Below are positions 36,174 through 45,156 of a stretch of DNA of 64,000 nt, piece by piece; the first letter of the stretch is position 1; every line of letters begins with the position of its first letter. Both the position numbers and the translations under genes were made by a program. The stretch is from positions 25,857-89,856 of the forward strand of contig JAQBPO010000012.1 of assembly GCA_028287465.1 (NCBI GenBank). Direction: 5' to 3'. The stretch comes from Fibrobacterota bacterium. GTDB lineage: Bacteria; Fibrobacterota; Fibrobacteria; UBA11236. The notes under the pieces were generated by a model. That model was not told where the DNA came from and searched no databases. It saw only the letters and a program-made list of their open reading frames with translations.

Positions 36174-36253
36174 CCCCAGGGTATCGGTTCAAGGCGAATG
36201 ACGGAAGCGCCTGCCTACTGAAGGGCGCTTCCTGTTCCCGCATCGGATTCCGA

Positions 36254-36276
36254 GGCCGGCTCCAAGCCGGCCTTTT
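36254..36276 (+). terminator. Rho-independent terminator of the MFS gene
   Basis: An 8-bp stem GGCCGGCT / AGCCGGCC with a CCA loop is followed by TTTT, 80 bp after the transporter stop. Confidence 0.85.
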
Positions 36277-36338
36277 GTATTCGTGCGCGGCGCCATTCTG
36301 ATTATTTTTAGGGCTCCCATAACCGGAGACGACCCTAG

Positions 36339-38375
36339 ATGGCATCCCTGTCCATTCCCGCCCTGCGATGCGGCGGTCCCGCGTACATGCCGCAATCCCA
36401 TTCCCTCAATGCCGGTCCATTCTCCTTGCTCTTCGAGGAAGGCCAACTGAGGCGGATCCGCCTGGGTAACCGGGAGGTCGTCCGCCGGATATACCTGACG
36501 GTCCGGGGACCTGACTGGAGCACCATCCCGGGACGGATCGAGGATTTGCAGTTGGAGGCCGGGAACGGGGAATTCGTAATCCAGTTCAATTCCCATCATC
36601 GCCTGGGGGACGTCGACTTCTCCTGGACCGTGGGCATCCGAGGCTTCGCCACGGGGGAAATCCGCATGGAGGCGCACGGCAAGGCCGGATCCGCCTTCCT
36701 TACCAATCGCGTCGGGATCTGCGTCCTCCACCCCTTGCAGGAATGCGCGGGCATGCCCGCCCTGATACGCGGGACGGACGATGAACCGCGGGAAGGGAAA
36801 TTCCCCGAAGCCATCGAGCCGCAACAACCCTTCCTGGCCTTCAAGGAAATCGCCCATGTGGTGGAAAAGGAATGGCTCGCCCTGGTCCGCCTGGAAGGGG
36901 AAACGTTCGAGATGGAGGATCAGCGCAACTGGACGGACGGATCGTTCAAGACCTATTGCCCGCCCCAGGATCAGCCGAAACCCCGCAAGATGGACTCGGG
37001 ATGGGAAACCATGCAGCGGGTGACCTTGCTTCTGCAGAACCCGGAAGGGAAGCCGGTCTCCGAACTTGTCGCCGCCTTGGCCCAATCCGGCGCCCTGGAA
37101 AACCGGACCGCCGCCGGCACGCCTTCCGAACCGTTTCCGATCCTCCGGCCGGATACGGGGAAAAGCATGCCGGTACCCGGATTCGGGTTCGGCATGCCCA
37201 GCCATGGCCAACCCTTGGCTCCCGAGGACGCACAACGCCTGAAGGCGCTTTCGCCTTTCCACCTGCGCGCGGACTTCCGCCTTTCCCACCCCGGATACCG
37301 CGAGGAGTTGGCCCGGGTGGCCGAATATGCCCTTGCCCTTTCCCTGCCCTTGGAGGTCGCCCTGGTGGTTCCCCCGGACGATGCCGGAGCCTTGGCGGAA
37401 TTCGCGCAAGCCTGGTCCGACTCCGGAGCCGAGGTCGTACGCTGGCTGGTTTTTTCGGAGGAAAAGGACGCCACCACCGATCAGGCGATGACCGCCGCGC
37501 GCGCGCATCTGGGGTCCCTCGACCCGTTGGCCTCCTTCGCCCGGGGGTCAAAGGGCGACTTCGTGCTGCTCAACCGCAACCGACCCGCCCCCCAGCCTGG
37601 CATGGCCTTGGCGTACGGCATGTGCCCCCAGGTGCATCTTACCGACAACCGCACCTTGGTGGAATCCCTCCAGGGGCAGGCCTGGACCTTGTTGACGGTG
37701 GCGGCCACCTGGCAAAGAGCCAGCGCAATCGTCACGCCGATCACATTGAAACGATCCCCTTTCTCGACGGCCCTCAAGAAGCCTCCGGCGGCGGATTCCG
37801 GATCGCCCGTCGCCTCCGTCTGGCGCGGCCAGGTGGATACGCGCCAGTTCTCCTTGTTCGGGGCGGGATGGACCATGGGTTCCCTGAAGAGGATGGCCCT
37901 GAACGGCGCCAATTCGGCCACCTATTTCGAGACGACGGGGCTGCTCGGAGTGATGGCCGGTCGCGGCATGCCGGCCGACCTGCTCAAGTCCGCGGCGTTC
38001 GATTTCGCCATCGAACCTGGCTGGGTCTACCCCATGTACCATGTCTTCGCCGACTATGCGGAATTCGTCGGGGGCAGCGCCTATGATATCACTTCCGATT
38101 CGCCTTTGCGTTTCGATGGCGTGCTGCTCCACGCCGGGGACAAGGCCGCGCTGTTGATCGCCAACCTGGAGGAGACCGCGGGAACGCTTCGCCTGGTGGA
38201 GTTGGGCAACATCGCCGGGCTGCGCAGGCTGAACGAAAAGAACGCGATGGCCGCCATGATGGACCCTGAGGGTTACCGTAGCCGGCCGTTGGAACCCTGC
38301 CCGGGGGACGCGGAAGGCTGGGAAATCGCCCTGCGGCCGTTCGAATACATCCGGATCGATTTGTCCGCCGGATAG
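36339..38375 (+). CDS. D-apionate lactonase-like protein
   Basis: This 678-residue cytoplasmic protein (no signal peptide) resembles ApnL, which hydrolyses D-apionolactone to D-apionate in D-apiose catabolism. Stretches I recognise as family-typical are RLGNREVVRRIYLTVRG, NRVGICVLHPLQECAG and FEMEDQRNWTDGSFKTYCP. Order: N-terminal beta-sandwich (1-230), TIM-barrel-like middle (about 260-560), beta C-terminal domain. The alternative start at residue 17 (MPQSHSLNAGPFSLLFEEG) fits the family equally well. D-apiose is a plant cell-wall sugar, consistent with a plant-polymer lifestyle. I recall the family from memory; without a search the exact substrate remains inferred. Other apiose genes are not in the window. 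Confidence 0.7.
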   Translation: MASLSIPALRCGGPAYMPQSHSLNAGPFSLLFEEGQLRRIRLGNREVVRRIYLTVRGPDWSTIPGRIEDLQLEAGNGEFVIQFNSHHRLGDVDFSWTVGIRGFATGEIRMEAHGKAGSAFLTNRVGICVLHPLQECAGMPALIRGTDDEPREGKFPEAIEPQQPFLAFKEIAHVVEKEWLALVRLEGETFEMEDQRNWTDGSFKTYCPPQDQPKPRKMDSGWETMQRVTLLLQNPEGKPVSELVAALAQSGALENRTAAGTPSEPFPILRPDTGKSMPVPGFGFGMPSHGQPLAPEDAQRLKALSPFHLRADFRLSHPGYREELARVAEYALALSLPLEVALVVPPDDAGALAEFAQAWSDSGAEVVRWLVFSEEKDATTDQAMTAARAHLGSLDPLASFARGSKGDFVLLNRNRPAPQPGMALAYGMCPQVHLTDNRTLVESLQGQAWTLLTVAATWQRASAIVTPITLKRSPFSTALKKPPAADSGSPVASVWRGQVDTRQFSLFGAGWTMGSLKRMALNGANSATYFETTGLLGVMAGRGMPADLLKSAAFDFAIEPGWVYPMYHVFADYAEFVGGSAYDITSDSPLRFDGVLLHAGDKAALLIANLEETAGTLRLVELGNIAGLRRLNEKNAMAAMMDPEGYRSRPLEPCPGDAEGWEIALRPFEYIRIDLSAG

Positions 38376-38440
38376 ATTTGCCAGCCTGCTTGGGGGACGG
38401 GAAATCCGCATCGGCGCCGGCCCGGTCCGGAGGGATGCGA

Positions 38441-38857
38441 TCAGCCCTTGCCCGGCTCCACGATGAATACGGCCGGCTTTCCCTTGCGGATCACGTTCAT
38501 CACGAGTCCGATGGCGCGCACGTAATCGGCCATGCCCGCGGATTTGACCTTGAGCCTTTGCATCCTGGCGGAGGCAGGCTTTTTCCTTCTCGACCAGGAC
38601 ACCAGCTTCGATTTGGGGCGGAAGGCGCGGAAGAGCAGGAATCCCGTCAAGGCTGCCGCCAATACCGCGGCCGGGATCCTTGCGCGCTTTACGTTCACCT
38701 TCGGCTTGAACTTTCTGCCCAGGTCCGATAGCCGCGCATCCATATGGGCCCGGGTCCGGGCGATTTCGGCCTTGATTTCGTCCGGGCTGGCATCATTCCA
38801 ATCGATCCTGGATATCACGGGTTTCAAGGACGGGGTTTCGGTCGGCATGGCGGTCAT
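38441..38857 (-). CDS. DUF3618 family membrane protein
   Basis: This is a 138-residue protein. The N-terminal SPDEIKAEIARTRAHMDARLSDLG (shown in parts: SPDEIKAEIARTR, then MDARLSDLG) matches the DUF3618 pattern. One hydrophobic segment follows (about 55-72, IPAAVLAAALTGFLLF), then a basic tail. I start at ATG 38857, whose ATGA overlaps the stop of the upstream holin-like gene. DUF3618 and holin-like proteins are often neighbours, but their function is not established. Confidence 0.8.
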   Translation of the reverse strand: MTAMPTETPSLKPVISRIDWNDASPDEIKAEIARTRAHMDARLSDLGRKFKPKVNVKRARIPAAVLAAALTGFLLFRAFRPKSKLVSWSRRKKPASARMQRLKVKSAGMADYVRAIGLVMNVIRKGKPAVFIVEPGKG

Positions 38858-39285
38858 CCTTTCAGCTTTCCTTTGATCCAATCCTTGTCCTCGCGGATGG
38901 AATCCAGGGTCCGTTGCGGCACCGCCTTCTCCTTGCGCATGGCCTTCAGGGACTTAAGGGCCAGGACCAGGGCGCCGACCCCGAGGATCATTCCCAGGAT
39001 CAAGGGCGCGAACCAGGAGGAAACGGCAGGGGAGAACCCCGTCTTATGGAGTCCCGCCTGGATGAGGTTGTTCAGGCATAGGAAGAGGAAGAACACCGCA
39101 TAGAGGCCTATCAGCGCCCCGACGGCGATCATCGCCGTATTCTTCCCGAAGCTCGCGGCCTTGCCCGCTATCTCGCGTTTGGCCAAGGCCACCTCCTGCC
39201 GGAACAGGGCGGTGGTGTCGTCCCGCAGATCCTTGATGATCCGGAGGACGGAGGAATTATCCGGATGGGTATCTATGGTCGCCAT
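38854..39285 (-). CDS. Phage holin superfamily III-like (Phage_holin_3_6) membrane protein
   Basis: This 143-residue protein starts at ATG 39285 (MATIDTHPDNSSVLRIIKDL...). The helix DDTTALFRQEVALAKREIAGKA is split as DDTTALFRQEVALAK and REIAGKA; it resembles the conserved helix before the two membrane segments (about 50-72 and 88-110). Despite the family name these chromosomal proteins are not lysis proteins; I see no phage genes nearby. It overlaps the DUF3618 gene by ATGA, so both are co-translated and probably co-localise in the inner membrane. Confidence 0.82.
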   Translation of the reverse strand: MATIDTHPDNSSVLRIIKDLRDDTTALFRQEVALAKREIAGKAASFGKNTAMIAVGALIGLYAVFFLFLCLNNLIQAGLHKTGFSPAVSSWFAPLILGMILGVGALVLALKSLKAMRKEKAVPQRTLDSIREDKDWIKGKLKG

Positions 39286-39409
39286 GGCGTACCCCCTTGA
39301 TTCCAAGATACGTTCCCGGATCCCGGGAAAAAAGCGCGCCGGATCGATCCTGGGCGGATCGATGCTATTATTCCTGGAGGAACGTACAAGGAACCGACAG
39401 GAGAATGGG

Positions 39410-40180
39410 ATGAACGCGTATCGGGAAGAAACGGAACTCGCCCTCCGCATGGCCAAGGAGGCCGGCTCCATCATCCTTTCCTACTTCCAGACCTCGATGC
39501 ACGTGGAAACGAAGCAGGACAATAGCCCGGTTACGATCGCCGATCGCAAGTCGGAGGAGGCCCTGCGCGCCTTGATGGAAAAGCATACCCCGGGCTACGG
39601 CATCATCGGGGAGGAGTTCGGGACGCAAGCCGGCCTCACCGATCGCGAATGGGTAATCGATCCCATAGACGGGACCAAAGCCTTCATCCACGGGGTCCCG
39701 CTCTTCGGGACCTTGCTGGCCCTTTTGGAAAAGGGAAAGCCGATCGTGGGCGTGATCTCGCTCCCCGCCCTCGGCCATGTGGTGCATGCCTCCGCGGGCG
39801 GAGGCTGCAAGCTGGACGGGAAACCCTGTTCGGTTTCCCGCATCGCGAGCATCGAGGAATCCCTGTTGTTGGACGGGAGCATAAGCACCATGGAGAGGCT
39901 GGGACATGGATCCGCGTGGACCGCCCTACGCACCCGCGCCAAGTTGCATCGGGGCTGGGGCGACTGTTATGGCCATTTCCTGGTGGCGACGGGCCGGGCG
40001 GAAGCCATGGTCGATCCCATCGTTTCGGTATGGGATGTTGCGCCCATGGCAATCATCCTTCCCGAAGCCGGTGGGCGTTTTTCCACCATCGACGGCGCGG
40101 ACACCATCACGGGCGGCTCCGGGATTTCCAGCAATGGGCTGGTGCATGAGGAGATTCTAAAGGGGATGGCGAAGGCCTAA
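39410..40180 (+). CDS. Inositol monophosphatase family phosphatase (possible histidinol phosphatase)
   Basis: This is a Mg-dependent phosphatase of 256 residues. Metal-site motifs are IIGEEFG (Glu), WVIDPIDGTKAFIHG, and the distal WDVAPMAIILPEAGG. The start ATG 39410 has CAGGAG six nt upstream. The TKAFIHGVPLFGTLLAL sequence resembles the HisN/histidinol-phosphatase subgroup more than CysQ, but inositol or nucleotide substrates cannot be excluded. The 3' end overlaps the convergent NAD(P)HX repair gene by 4 bp. Confidence 0.9.
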   Translation: MNAYREETELALRMAKEAGSIILSYFQTSMHVETKQDNSPVTIADRKSEEALRALMEKHTPGYGIIGEEFGTQAGLTDREWVIDPIDGTKAFIHGVPLFGTLLALLEKGKPIVGVISLPALGHVVHASAGGGCKLDGKPCSVSRIASIEESLLLDGSISTMERLGHGSAWTALRTRAKLHRGWGDCYGHFLVATGRAEAMVDPIVSVWDVAPMAIILPEAGGRFSTIDGADTITGGSGISSNGLVHEEILKGMAKA

Positions 40181-41868
40181 TCCGTAATCCACTCCCCGTC
40201 CTCTTCCTCTCCGCCTTCCTCGATCTCGAGCAGGGACATCGGCAGGTAGAGTAAAAGATCCGAGGCCACCAATCCCAAGGTCCCGCGATCCTTGCGGGCC
40301 AGGTCTCCGGCCTTTCCGTGGGAGAAGGCCGCCAGGCCGGAAGCCTGATCGGAAGGCTTCACCGCCATGAATCCCGCCACGATCCCGGATAGGACATCGC
40401 CCGAACCGGCGGTCGCCATCCCGGGATTTCCCACCGGCAAAACCACCAATCGCCCGTCCGGAGTGGCGAATATCGTGGTCGCGCCCTTCAGGAGGAGGTT
40501 CAGATTCATGCCTTGCGCCCAGATGCGCGCGTTCTTGAGCAATTCGAGAGGCTGATCGTAATCGTAGATGCCTCCCATGCGCTTGTATTCCCCGGCATGC
40601 GGCGTGACGACGAAATTGTCGTAGCCGCGCAAGTCGGCCTGGGCGGGAAAGTCGACCGTCACGTAAGCCAAAGCGTCTCCGTCCAGGATGGCGCGCTTGC
40701 CTTTGAGCCTTGGGATGAGCACCTGCAGGAAGGCCGCGGTTTCCGGATGCTTGCCCAGGCCGGGCCCTACCAGCACGCTGTCCGCCCAATCGATCAGGTC
40801 TTCGAGTTCCGCCATATGTTCGGGGATGAAATGCCCGGGTCCCTGGGGACCGACGCCCTGCCCGGCGCCGATGGGCACGCCGATGATCTCGAGGATATGG
40901 ACGGAGGTCTCGGGATGGATGCCGGCGGGATAGGCTAGCTTGACCATGCCCGCTCCCGCGCGCAGGGATGCGTTGGAGCAAAGGGCCGCGGCCCCATGCA
41001 TGCCTCTGGATCCGGAAATGCAAAGCACCTTGCCGGTGGTGTACTTATTGGCGCGGTAATCGCGCTCGGGATAATCCGTCACCGCATCGTCCATGGTATA
41101 GAGCCGCATGCGCGACGGCTGGCTCATGAGCAGTTTCTCGTCGAAGCAGATGGGGCTGTAGCCCACCTTGCCATAGGCGAGCGAGGCGGGGTAGAAGGCG
41201 GCTGAGATCTTCATGGCGCCCATGCAAACCGTGGCCGTCGCCTGTACGGTGCTGCCCGACAGGTGGGGCGAGTCGCATCGCACCCCGGACGGAACGTCGA
41301 TGGAGAGGATGGGAACGCCGCTCTGGTTCATGCCGAAGATGCACGATTGGATCAGGCCTTCCGCGTCGCGGGTGATGCCCGTGCCCAAAAGTCCGTCCAC
41401 GATCAGGGAAATGTCCTGGAACACCGGTAGATCAAGGGGCGAGCGGACGCTGTGGATGGTCAGATCCGCATCCGTCACCTGCTGCATCAGCTTTTCGGTT
41501 TCCTTGGTGAAGGCCCGCTCCGAACCGACCTGGTAGATGACCACGGGAAACCCCGCCTGGGAGGCCAGCAGGGCGGCGGACAGGCCGTCGGCGCCGTTGT
41601 GGCCGGGACCGCAAACGAAGGCGATGCTTTCCTCGCGCCTCCCCGGTATAGGGCGCTGGGGTTCGTCCGGAGCCCCGCTGCCCATGTCCTCATCCATCTC
41701 CTCTTCCCGGACCTCTTCGTCGGAATCACCCTGCTCCAACATGGTCTTGATGGTTTCGAAGACCGCCTCCCCGGCGCTGAGGATCATGTCGTATTCGCTC
41801 AGGCCCAGTTCGGCCGCGGTCTTGCGTTCGACTTCCTTGATCTCGGCCAAGGTAAGGATGGGGATCAT
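40177..41868 (-). CDS. nnrDE: Bifunctional NAD(P)HX epimerase / ADP-dependent dehydratase
   Basis: This enzyme repairs hydrated NADH and NADPH. Start ATG 41868 (MIPILTLAEIKEVERKTA...) has GGAGAAAGC upstream. The 563 residues have the YjeF N-terminal epimerase domain (1-245) and the ribokinase-like dehydratase domain (about 280-550) with GPGLGKHPET, HAGEYKRMGG, and GSGDVLSGIVAGF. Two oddities: the epimerase motif usually GPGNNGGDG reads GPGHNGADG, and an acidic insert (about 47-75, GDSDEEVREEEMDEDMG) interrupts the domain. The dehydratase half looks fully active. Confidence 0.93.
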   Translation of the reverse strand: MIPILTLAEIKEVERKTAAELGLSEYDMILSAGEAVFETIKTMLEQGDSDEEVREEEMDEDMGSGAPDEPQRPIPGRREESIAFVCGPGHNGADGLSAALLASQAGFPVVIYQVGSERAFTKETEKLMQQVTDADLTIHSVRSPLDLPVFQDISLIVDGLLGTGITRDAEGLIQSCIFGMNQSGVPILSIDVPSGVRCDSPHLSGSTVQATATVCMGAMKISAAFYPASLAYGKVGYSPICFDEKLLMSQPSRMRLYTMDDAVTDYPERDYRANKYTTGKVLCISGSRGMHGAAALCSNASLRAGAGMVKLAYPAGIHPETSVHILEIIGVPIGAGQGVGPQGPGHFIPEHMAELEDLIDWADSVLVGPGLGKHPETAAFLQVLIPRLKGKRAILDGDALAYVTVDFPAQADLRGYDNFVVTPHAGEYKRMGGIYDYDQPLELLKNARIWAQGMNLNLLLKGATTIFATPDGRLVVLPVGNPGMATAGSGDVLSGIVAGFMAVKPSDQASGLAAFSHGKAGDLARKDRGTLGLVASDLLLYLPMSLLEIEEGGEEEDGEWITD

Positions 41869-41951
41869 GCTTTCTCCGATCGGACGATGAATGGGATTAC
41901 GCGGGCGGATGCGGCGCGTCTCCAATGGGTACGGATTGAAGGGTTGAAAAT

Positions 41952-41976
41952 AAAAAAACCCGGCGGGGGAGCCGGG
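41952..41976 (-). terminator. Rho-independent terminator after the GH57 operon
   Basis: On the minus strand a CCCGGC/GCCGGG stem with a 6-nt loop is followed by seven T residues. It lies 50 bp after the stop of the 86-residue protein gene and upstream of nnrDE, so it insulates the two. Confidence 0.88.
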
Positions 41977-42027
41977 CGGAATCAACCGAGGAATCCAAAA
42001 AAGCGGCCGCGGCCGCCGGATCCGGGT

Positions 42028-42288
42028 TCAGGTGTTCTCGATGTCTCCCAGGATTTCATCGATCTCGTCCTGGACTTCCTGTTCGAACTTGGTGGGCCGG
42101 CGGCGCTCGACGATGATGGCGCGGGAATTGATCGCCTTCTTGAGATCGACGATCCGCTTCTGCTCCATCTCCAGGTTCATCCGCTCCAGCTTAGCGAGCC
42201 TGATGCGCAGCAAAAGCTGGCCCAGCGACGCTCCGGTGATGAACACCGCCGCCAGGATGGTCAGGATTAGGATGGTTTCCGAGATCAT
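42028..42288 (-). CDS. Small membrane-anchored coiled-coil protein, unknown function
   Basis: This 86-residue protein has one N-terminal hydrophobic helix (about 5-27) and a long charged coiled coil (LAKLERMNLEMEQKRIVDLK). It ends with an acidic EVQDEIDEILGDIENT. The ATG at 42288 overlaps the GH57 stop by ATGA, so it is translationally coupled to it. I recognise no family. The coupling suggests it anchors or regulates the GH57 protein or a complex containing it (inference). Confidence 0.75.
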   Translation of the reverse strand: MISETILILTILAAVFITGASLGQLLLRIRLAKLERMNLEMEQKRIVDLKKAINSRAIIVERRRPTKFEQEVQDEIDEILGDIENT

Positions 42289-44756
42289 GGTTCCGCCGCT
42301 TTCCGGGAATCAAGATACTTTTTTGCCGATTCTGTATTGAAATTTAATCTATCCAACAGCAAAATGGCATCCTCGGGTTCGAATTTCATCCCGAAGGAAC
42401 CGGACTCTTTCCACGAATTCAGGGCTTTTAGGATGGGAAAGGCCAAATTCTCAATCCGATACCGTTCCAGATTCAATTTCAAGGTATCCACCAGATCCAA
42501 AAGCACAAAAAACGGCTTCAGGTCCATCTTCTCCTTGGATTCGATGAGGCGGCGGCCCAGAATCAGCAAATAATCATGCAAAAGGCTCTTCGCCGGCCCC
42601 AGGTGGGCGGTGATGCCCTGGCTCCGCAGGCGCGTAGCCAGGACCAGGGCGCGCAGCATTTCGCCGATATCGTCCTTTTTCATGCCCGACATGAGCGCCT
42701 CGACCAGGCGGAAGTTCTCGATGATGTGCAGGGTCTGCTGGATGCTGTGGGGTATCGGCCAGCCCAACCGCTGGAATTGTTTCTGCTTCACGGCCAAGCG
42801 CCATTCCTGCATGCGGACTTCCGGCTCGGATTCGTGCCAGAATTCGTTTTTCAGGTGGACGGCCATCTTATCCTTGATGTCGAGGGGCAGGTCCTTAGCG
42901 GTCAGGATCAATGGGTTCAGGGGGGCGAGCCATTTCTCCGTGGTTTCCGAATGCGGATCGGTCTGGGGCTGCCACGTTTCCAGCGAGACCCCGGGATTGC
43001 TGACGTACGCGAATACGTCCGCATCGAATCCGTCCTGATGAAAGACCAGCCAGGCCGTTTCCCTGGCGCCGCTCACTTCGTGGATGAAGCAGGATTCGCG
43101 CACGGTCCACAGGCCGAAGGAGCGGCGGGCCTCCGAGGCCAGTTGCCAGGCGGGGCTTTCCGCGTATGGGAAGCGCTCTTCGGTGAAATCGGTCACCCAT
43201 TGGCCCAGGGACAGGTAGGCATGCAAGGGCAGGGTTTCGCGTTCCAGATCCAGGAACACCTGGTCGCCGGGCTTGGCGCCGAGGTTGGACTCCGCCTTGG
43301 CGAGCGCGGCCAGGAAGGCCTTGCGTACCTCCGGAGCCACCCCGTCCTTTTCCAGGAGGGAAAGGGTCCTCTGGGCGTACTTCAGGTTCTGGATGGTTTC
43401 GATGCCCGTGAGTTCCGAAAAGAACCAGGCGCAACTCGTGAAAATGTAATGGGAGTAGCGCAGGATCTCGATCAGGTCCGATGACCTGCCGCGATCGGCC
43501 CCGTCGCGGAGGTTCGCTTCCCACCAGGCCTTGCGCACGGACGGATCCGTCTGCCAGGCCAGGATGGCCGTGTCCTTGGCGATCGGCCAGTCCTTGAACA
43601 GGATCGGTCCTTGCGCATCGACATGTTTCTCGGCGGCATCATAGAGGATGTCGAAGGCGCGTCTCAGGGGGCCGCGCCATTTCTGGTTCCATCCGCCTTC
43701 GCCGCCGTTGGAGCAGCCGCAATCCTCTTTCCACCGGCCCACGCCATGGGCGCAGGACCAGGCCGTGCCGTCGCCGTGCGCGTTCTTGAGGCGGACCTCA
43801 TGGCGCGGCGGATGCTTGGCAAGGAACCAGGCGTAGTTGACGGGCACCATGTTCTGGCGCGGAGCGATGTCCTTGAACAGGAAGGCCACGCACATGTCCC
43901 CGAACGGTTCGTGATGCCCGTAGGATTCCCCGTCCGTGCAGACGGAGACGAGCTGGTCCGCGTGATCGTGCCGATCGAACGCTTGGCCGATGCGATCGCC
44001 GAAGTGTCCCGCATTCTTCAGCAGATGCTCGAACCCCACCCCGTGCGAAAGGGGCCCGTCGTAGAAGAAGACGTCGAGGAAGCCCTTCTCGATGGGGGTC
44101 CCATCCTCGGCGATGGGGAAGATCCGGTAGGGACGCCGCGGGTCGATGTTATTGTTGGAAACGTCCGTCCAGGTGTCCTCGGTCAGGTGGCGTACGCGAT
44201 AGGCCTGGGTCGGGGCCAGGACGGTGTACTTGATCCCTTCGCGGATCATGGCGACCACGGTATCCATGTTGATCGCCGTCTCGGCCATCCACATGCCCTC
44301 GGGGCGGCGGTGGAAACGGCGTTCGAAGTCGGCGATGCCCCACTTGACCTGCAGGCGTTTCTGCTCGGCCGTGGCGAGCGGCATGATCACGTGGTTGTAG
44401 ACCTGGGCCATGGCGTTGCCGTGGCCTTCGAGGCGCTCGCAACTCAGGCGGTCCGCCTCGATGATCCGGGTGTAGGTATAGGGATGCTTCTCTTCGAGCC
44501 AGGAGAACAGGGTCGGCCCGATATTGAAACTCATATAGGCGTAATTGTTCTGGATATCCTCGATGCGGCCGAGGCTGTCGAGGATACGGGAGGCGCCGTT
44601 GGGCGCGTAACATTCGAGGAATACCCGTTCGTTCCAGTCATGGCTCGGCTGCGCCGAGGGCTGCAACTCGACCTGTTCCATCAGCGGGTTCTCTCGGGGA
44701 GGCTGGTAGAAATGGCCGTGGATGCAGAAGTAGCGGTTCGTCTTTGGTTGGGACAT
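42285..44756 (-). CDS. Glycoside hydrolase family 57 protein with DUF3536 domain
   Basis: This is a large cytoplasmic alpha-glucan enzyme of 823 residues. It opens with FCIHGHFYQPPRENP, the GH57 first-strand motif. EGMWMAETAINMDTV holds the likely nucleophile region, and TDGESYGHHEPFGD is the signature seen in DUF3536-bearing GH57 proteins. The C-terminal half is largely helical (DUF3536). GH57 enzymes include alpha-amylases, branching enzymes and glucanotransferases; this subgroup is not biochemically assigned to my knowledge. I chose ATG 44756 over 44762 because GGAG sits 10 nt upstream. TACATT lies 11 nt before the start. It may act with GlgC on storage glucan. Confidence 0.93.
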   Translation of the reverse strand: MSQPKTNRYFCIHGHFYQPPRENPLMEQVELQPSAQPSHDWNERVFLECYAPNGASRILDSLGRIEDIQNNYAYMSFNIGPTLFSWLEEKHPYTYTRIIEADRLSCERLEGHGNAMAQVYNHVIMPLATAEQKRLQVKWGIADFERRFHRRPEGMWMAETAINMDTVVAMIREGIKYTVLAPTQAYRVRHLTEDTWTDVSNNNIDPRRPYRIFPIAEDGTPIEKGFLDVFFYDGPLSHGVGFEHLLKNAGHFGDRIGQAFDRHDHADQLVSVCTDGESYGHHEPFGDMCVAFLFKDIAPRQNMVPVNYAWFLAKHPPRHEVRLKNAHGDGTAWSCAHGVGRWKEDCGCSNGGEGGWNQKWRGPLRRAFDILYDAAEKHVDAQGPILFKDWPIAKDTAILAWQTDPSVRKAWWEANLRDGADRGRSSDLIEILRYSHYIFTSCAWFFSELTGIETIQNLKYAQRTLSLLEKDGVAPEVRKAFLAALAKAESNLGAKPGDQVFLDLERETLPLHAYLSLGQWVTDFTEERFPYAESPAWQLASEARRSFGLWTVRESCFIHEVSGARETAWLVFHQDGFDADVFAYVSNPGVSLETWQPQTDPHSETTEKWLAPLNPLILTAKDLPLDIKDKMAVHLKNEFWHESEPEVRMQEWRLAVKQKQFQRLGWPIPHSIQQTLHIIENFRLVEALMSGMKKDDIGEMLRALVLATRLRSQGITAHLGPAKSLLHDYLLILGRRLIESKEKMDLKPFFVLLDLVDTLKLNLERYRIENLAFPILKALNSWKESGSFGMKFEPEDAILLLDRLNFNTESAKKYLDSRKAAEP

Positions 44757-44898
44757 GAGCATGCTCCAATGTACCTAATTCATGATGCCGCAGGGCAGCA
44801 GTTTCATTATGGTAACCGGCCTTGAAGGAAGAATGGAATCCTTGCGACGGCGGCTGGAAAGGTGGAATGAAGGAGTGGGTTCGCCGATGGAGATCGGC

Positions 44899-45144
44899 TC
44901 AATGCCATGGAAAAGCGGAGCCGTTCTGGGCGGTCACTTTTTTTCCGTCGAACCGGTTCCGAAGCATGTCGATGCCTTGCTGAAGGATGGCCCGGCGGTT
45001 GTCCGAGGAAGGTCGGAACCAATATTCCTCATCCTGGTTCACGCGGACATAGCATTTGTCCGCGATGCGGTTGTCGCCCAGGAGCACTTCCAGGGTGGTC
45101 TGACTGCCGTCCACGACGACGTTGCGAATCCAGCGAATGCTCAT
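44899..45144 (-). CDS. Hypothetical protein, 81 residues
   Basis: This is a small soluble protein with no recognised family. It has alternating beta-like segments (VRNVVVDGSQTTLEVLLGD-like, given in parts RNVVVDGSQT and TLEVLLGDN) and a helix (RRAILQQGIDMLRNRF). It ends in SAFPWH. It begins 12 bp after the TPR gene on the same strand and is the last gene of a probable four-gene operon. GGAAG precedes its ATG. Confidence 0.65.
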   Translation of the reverse strand: MSIRWIRNVVVDGSQTTLEVLLGDNRIADKCYVRVNQDEEYWFRPSSDNRRAILQQGIDMLRNRFDGKKVTAQNGSAFPWH

Positions 45145-45156
45145 GGGCTTCCGTTC

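Noticed and set aside
38854..39285. Holin-like gene as evidence of a prophage
   Set aside because: No other phage gene; chromosomal members of this family are common with DUF3618.
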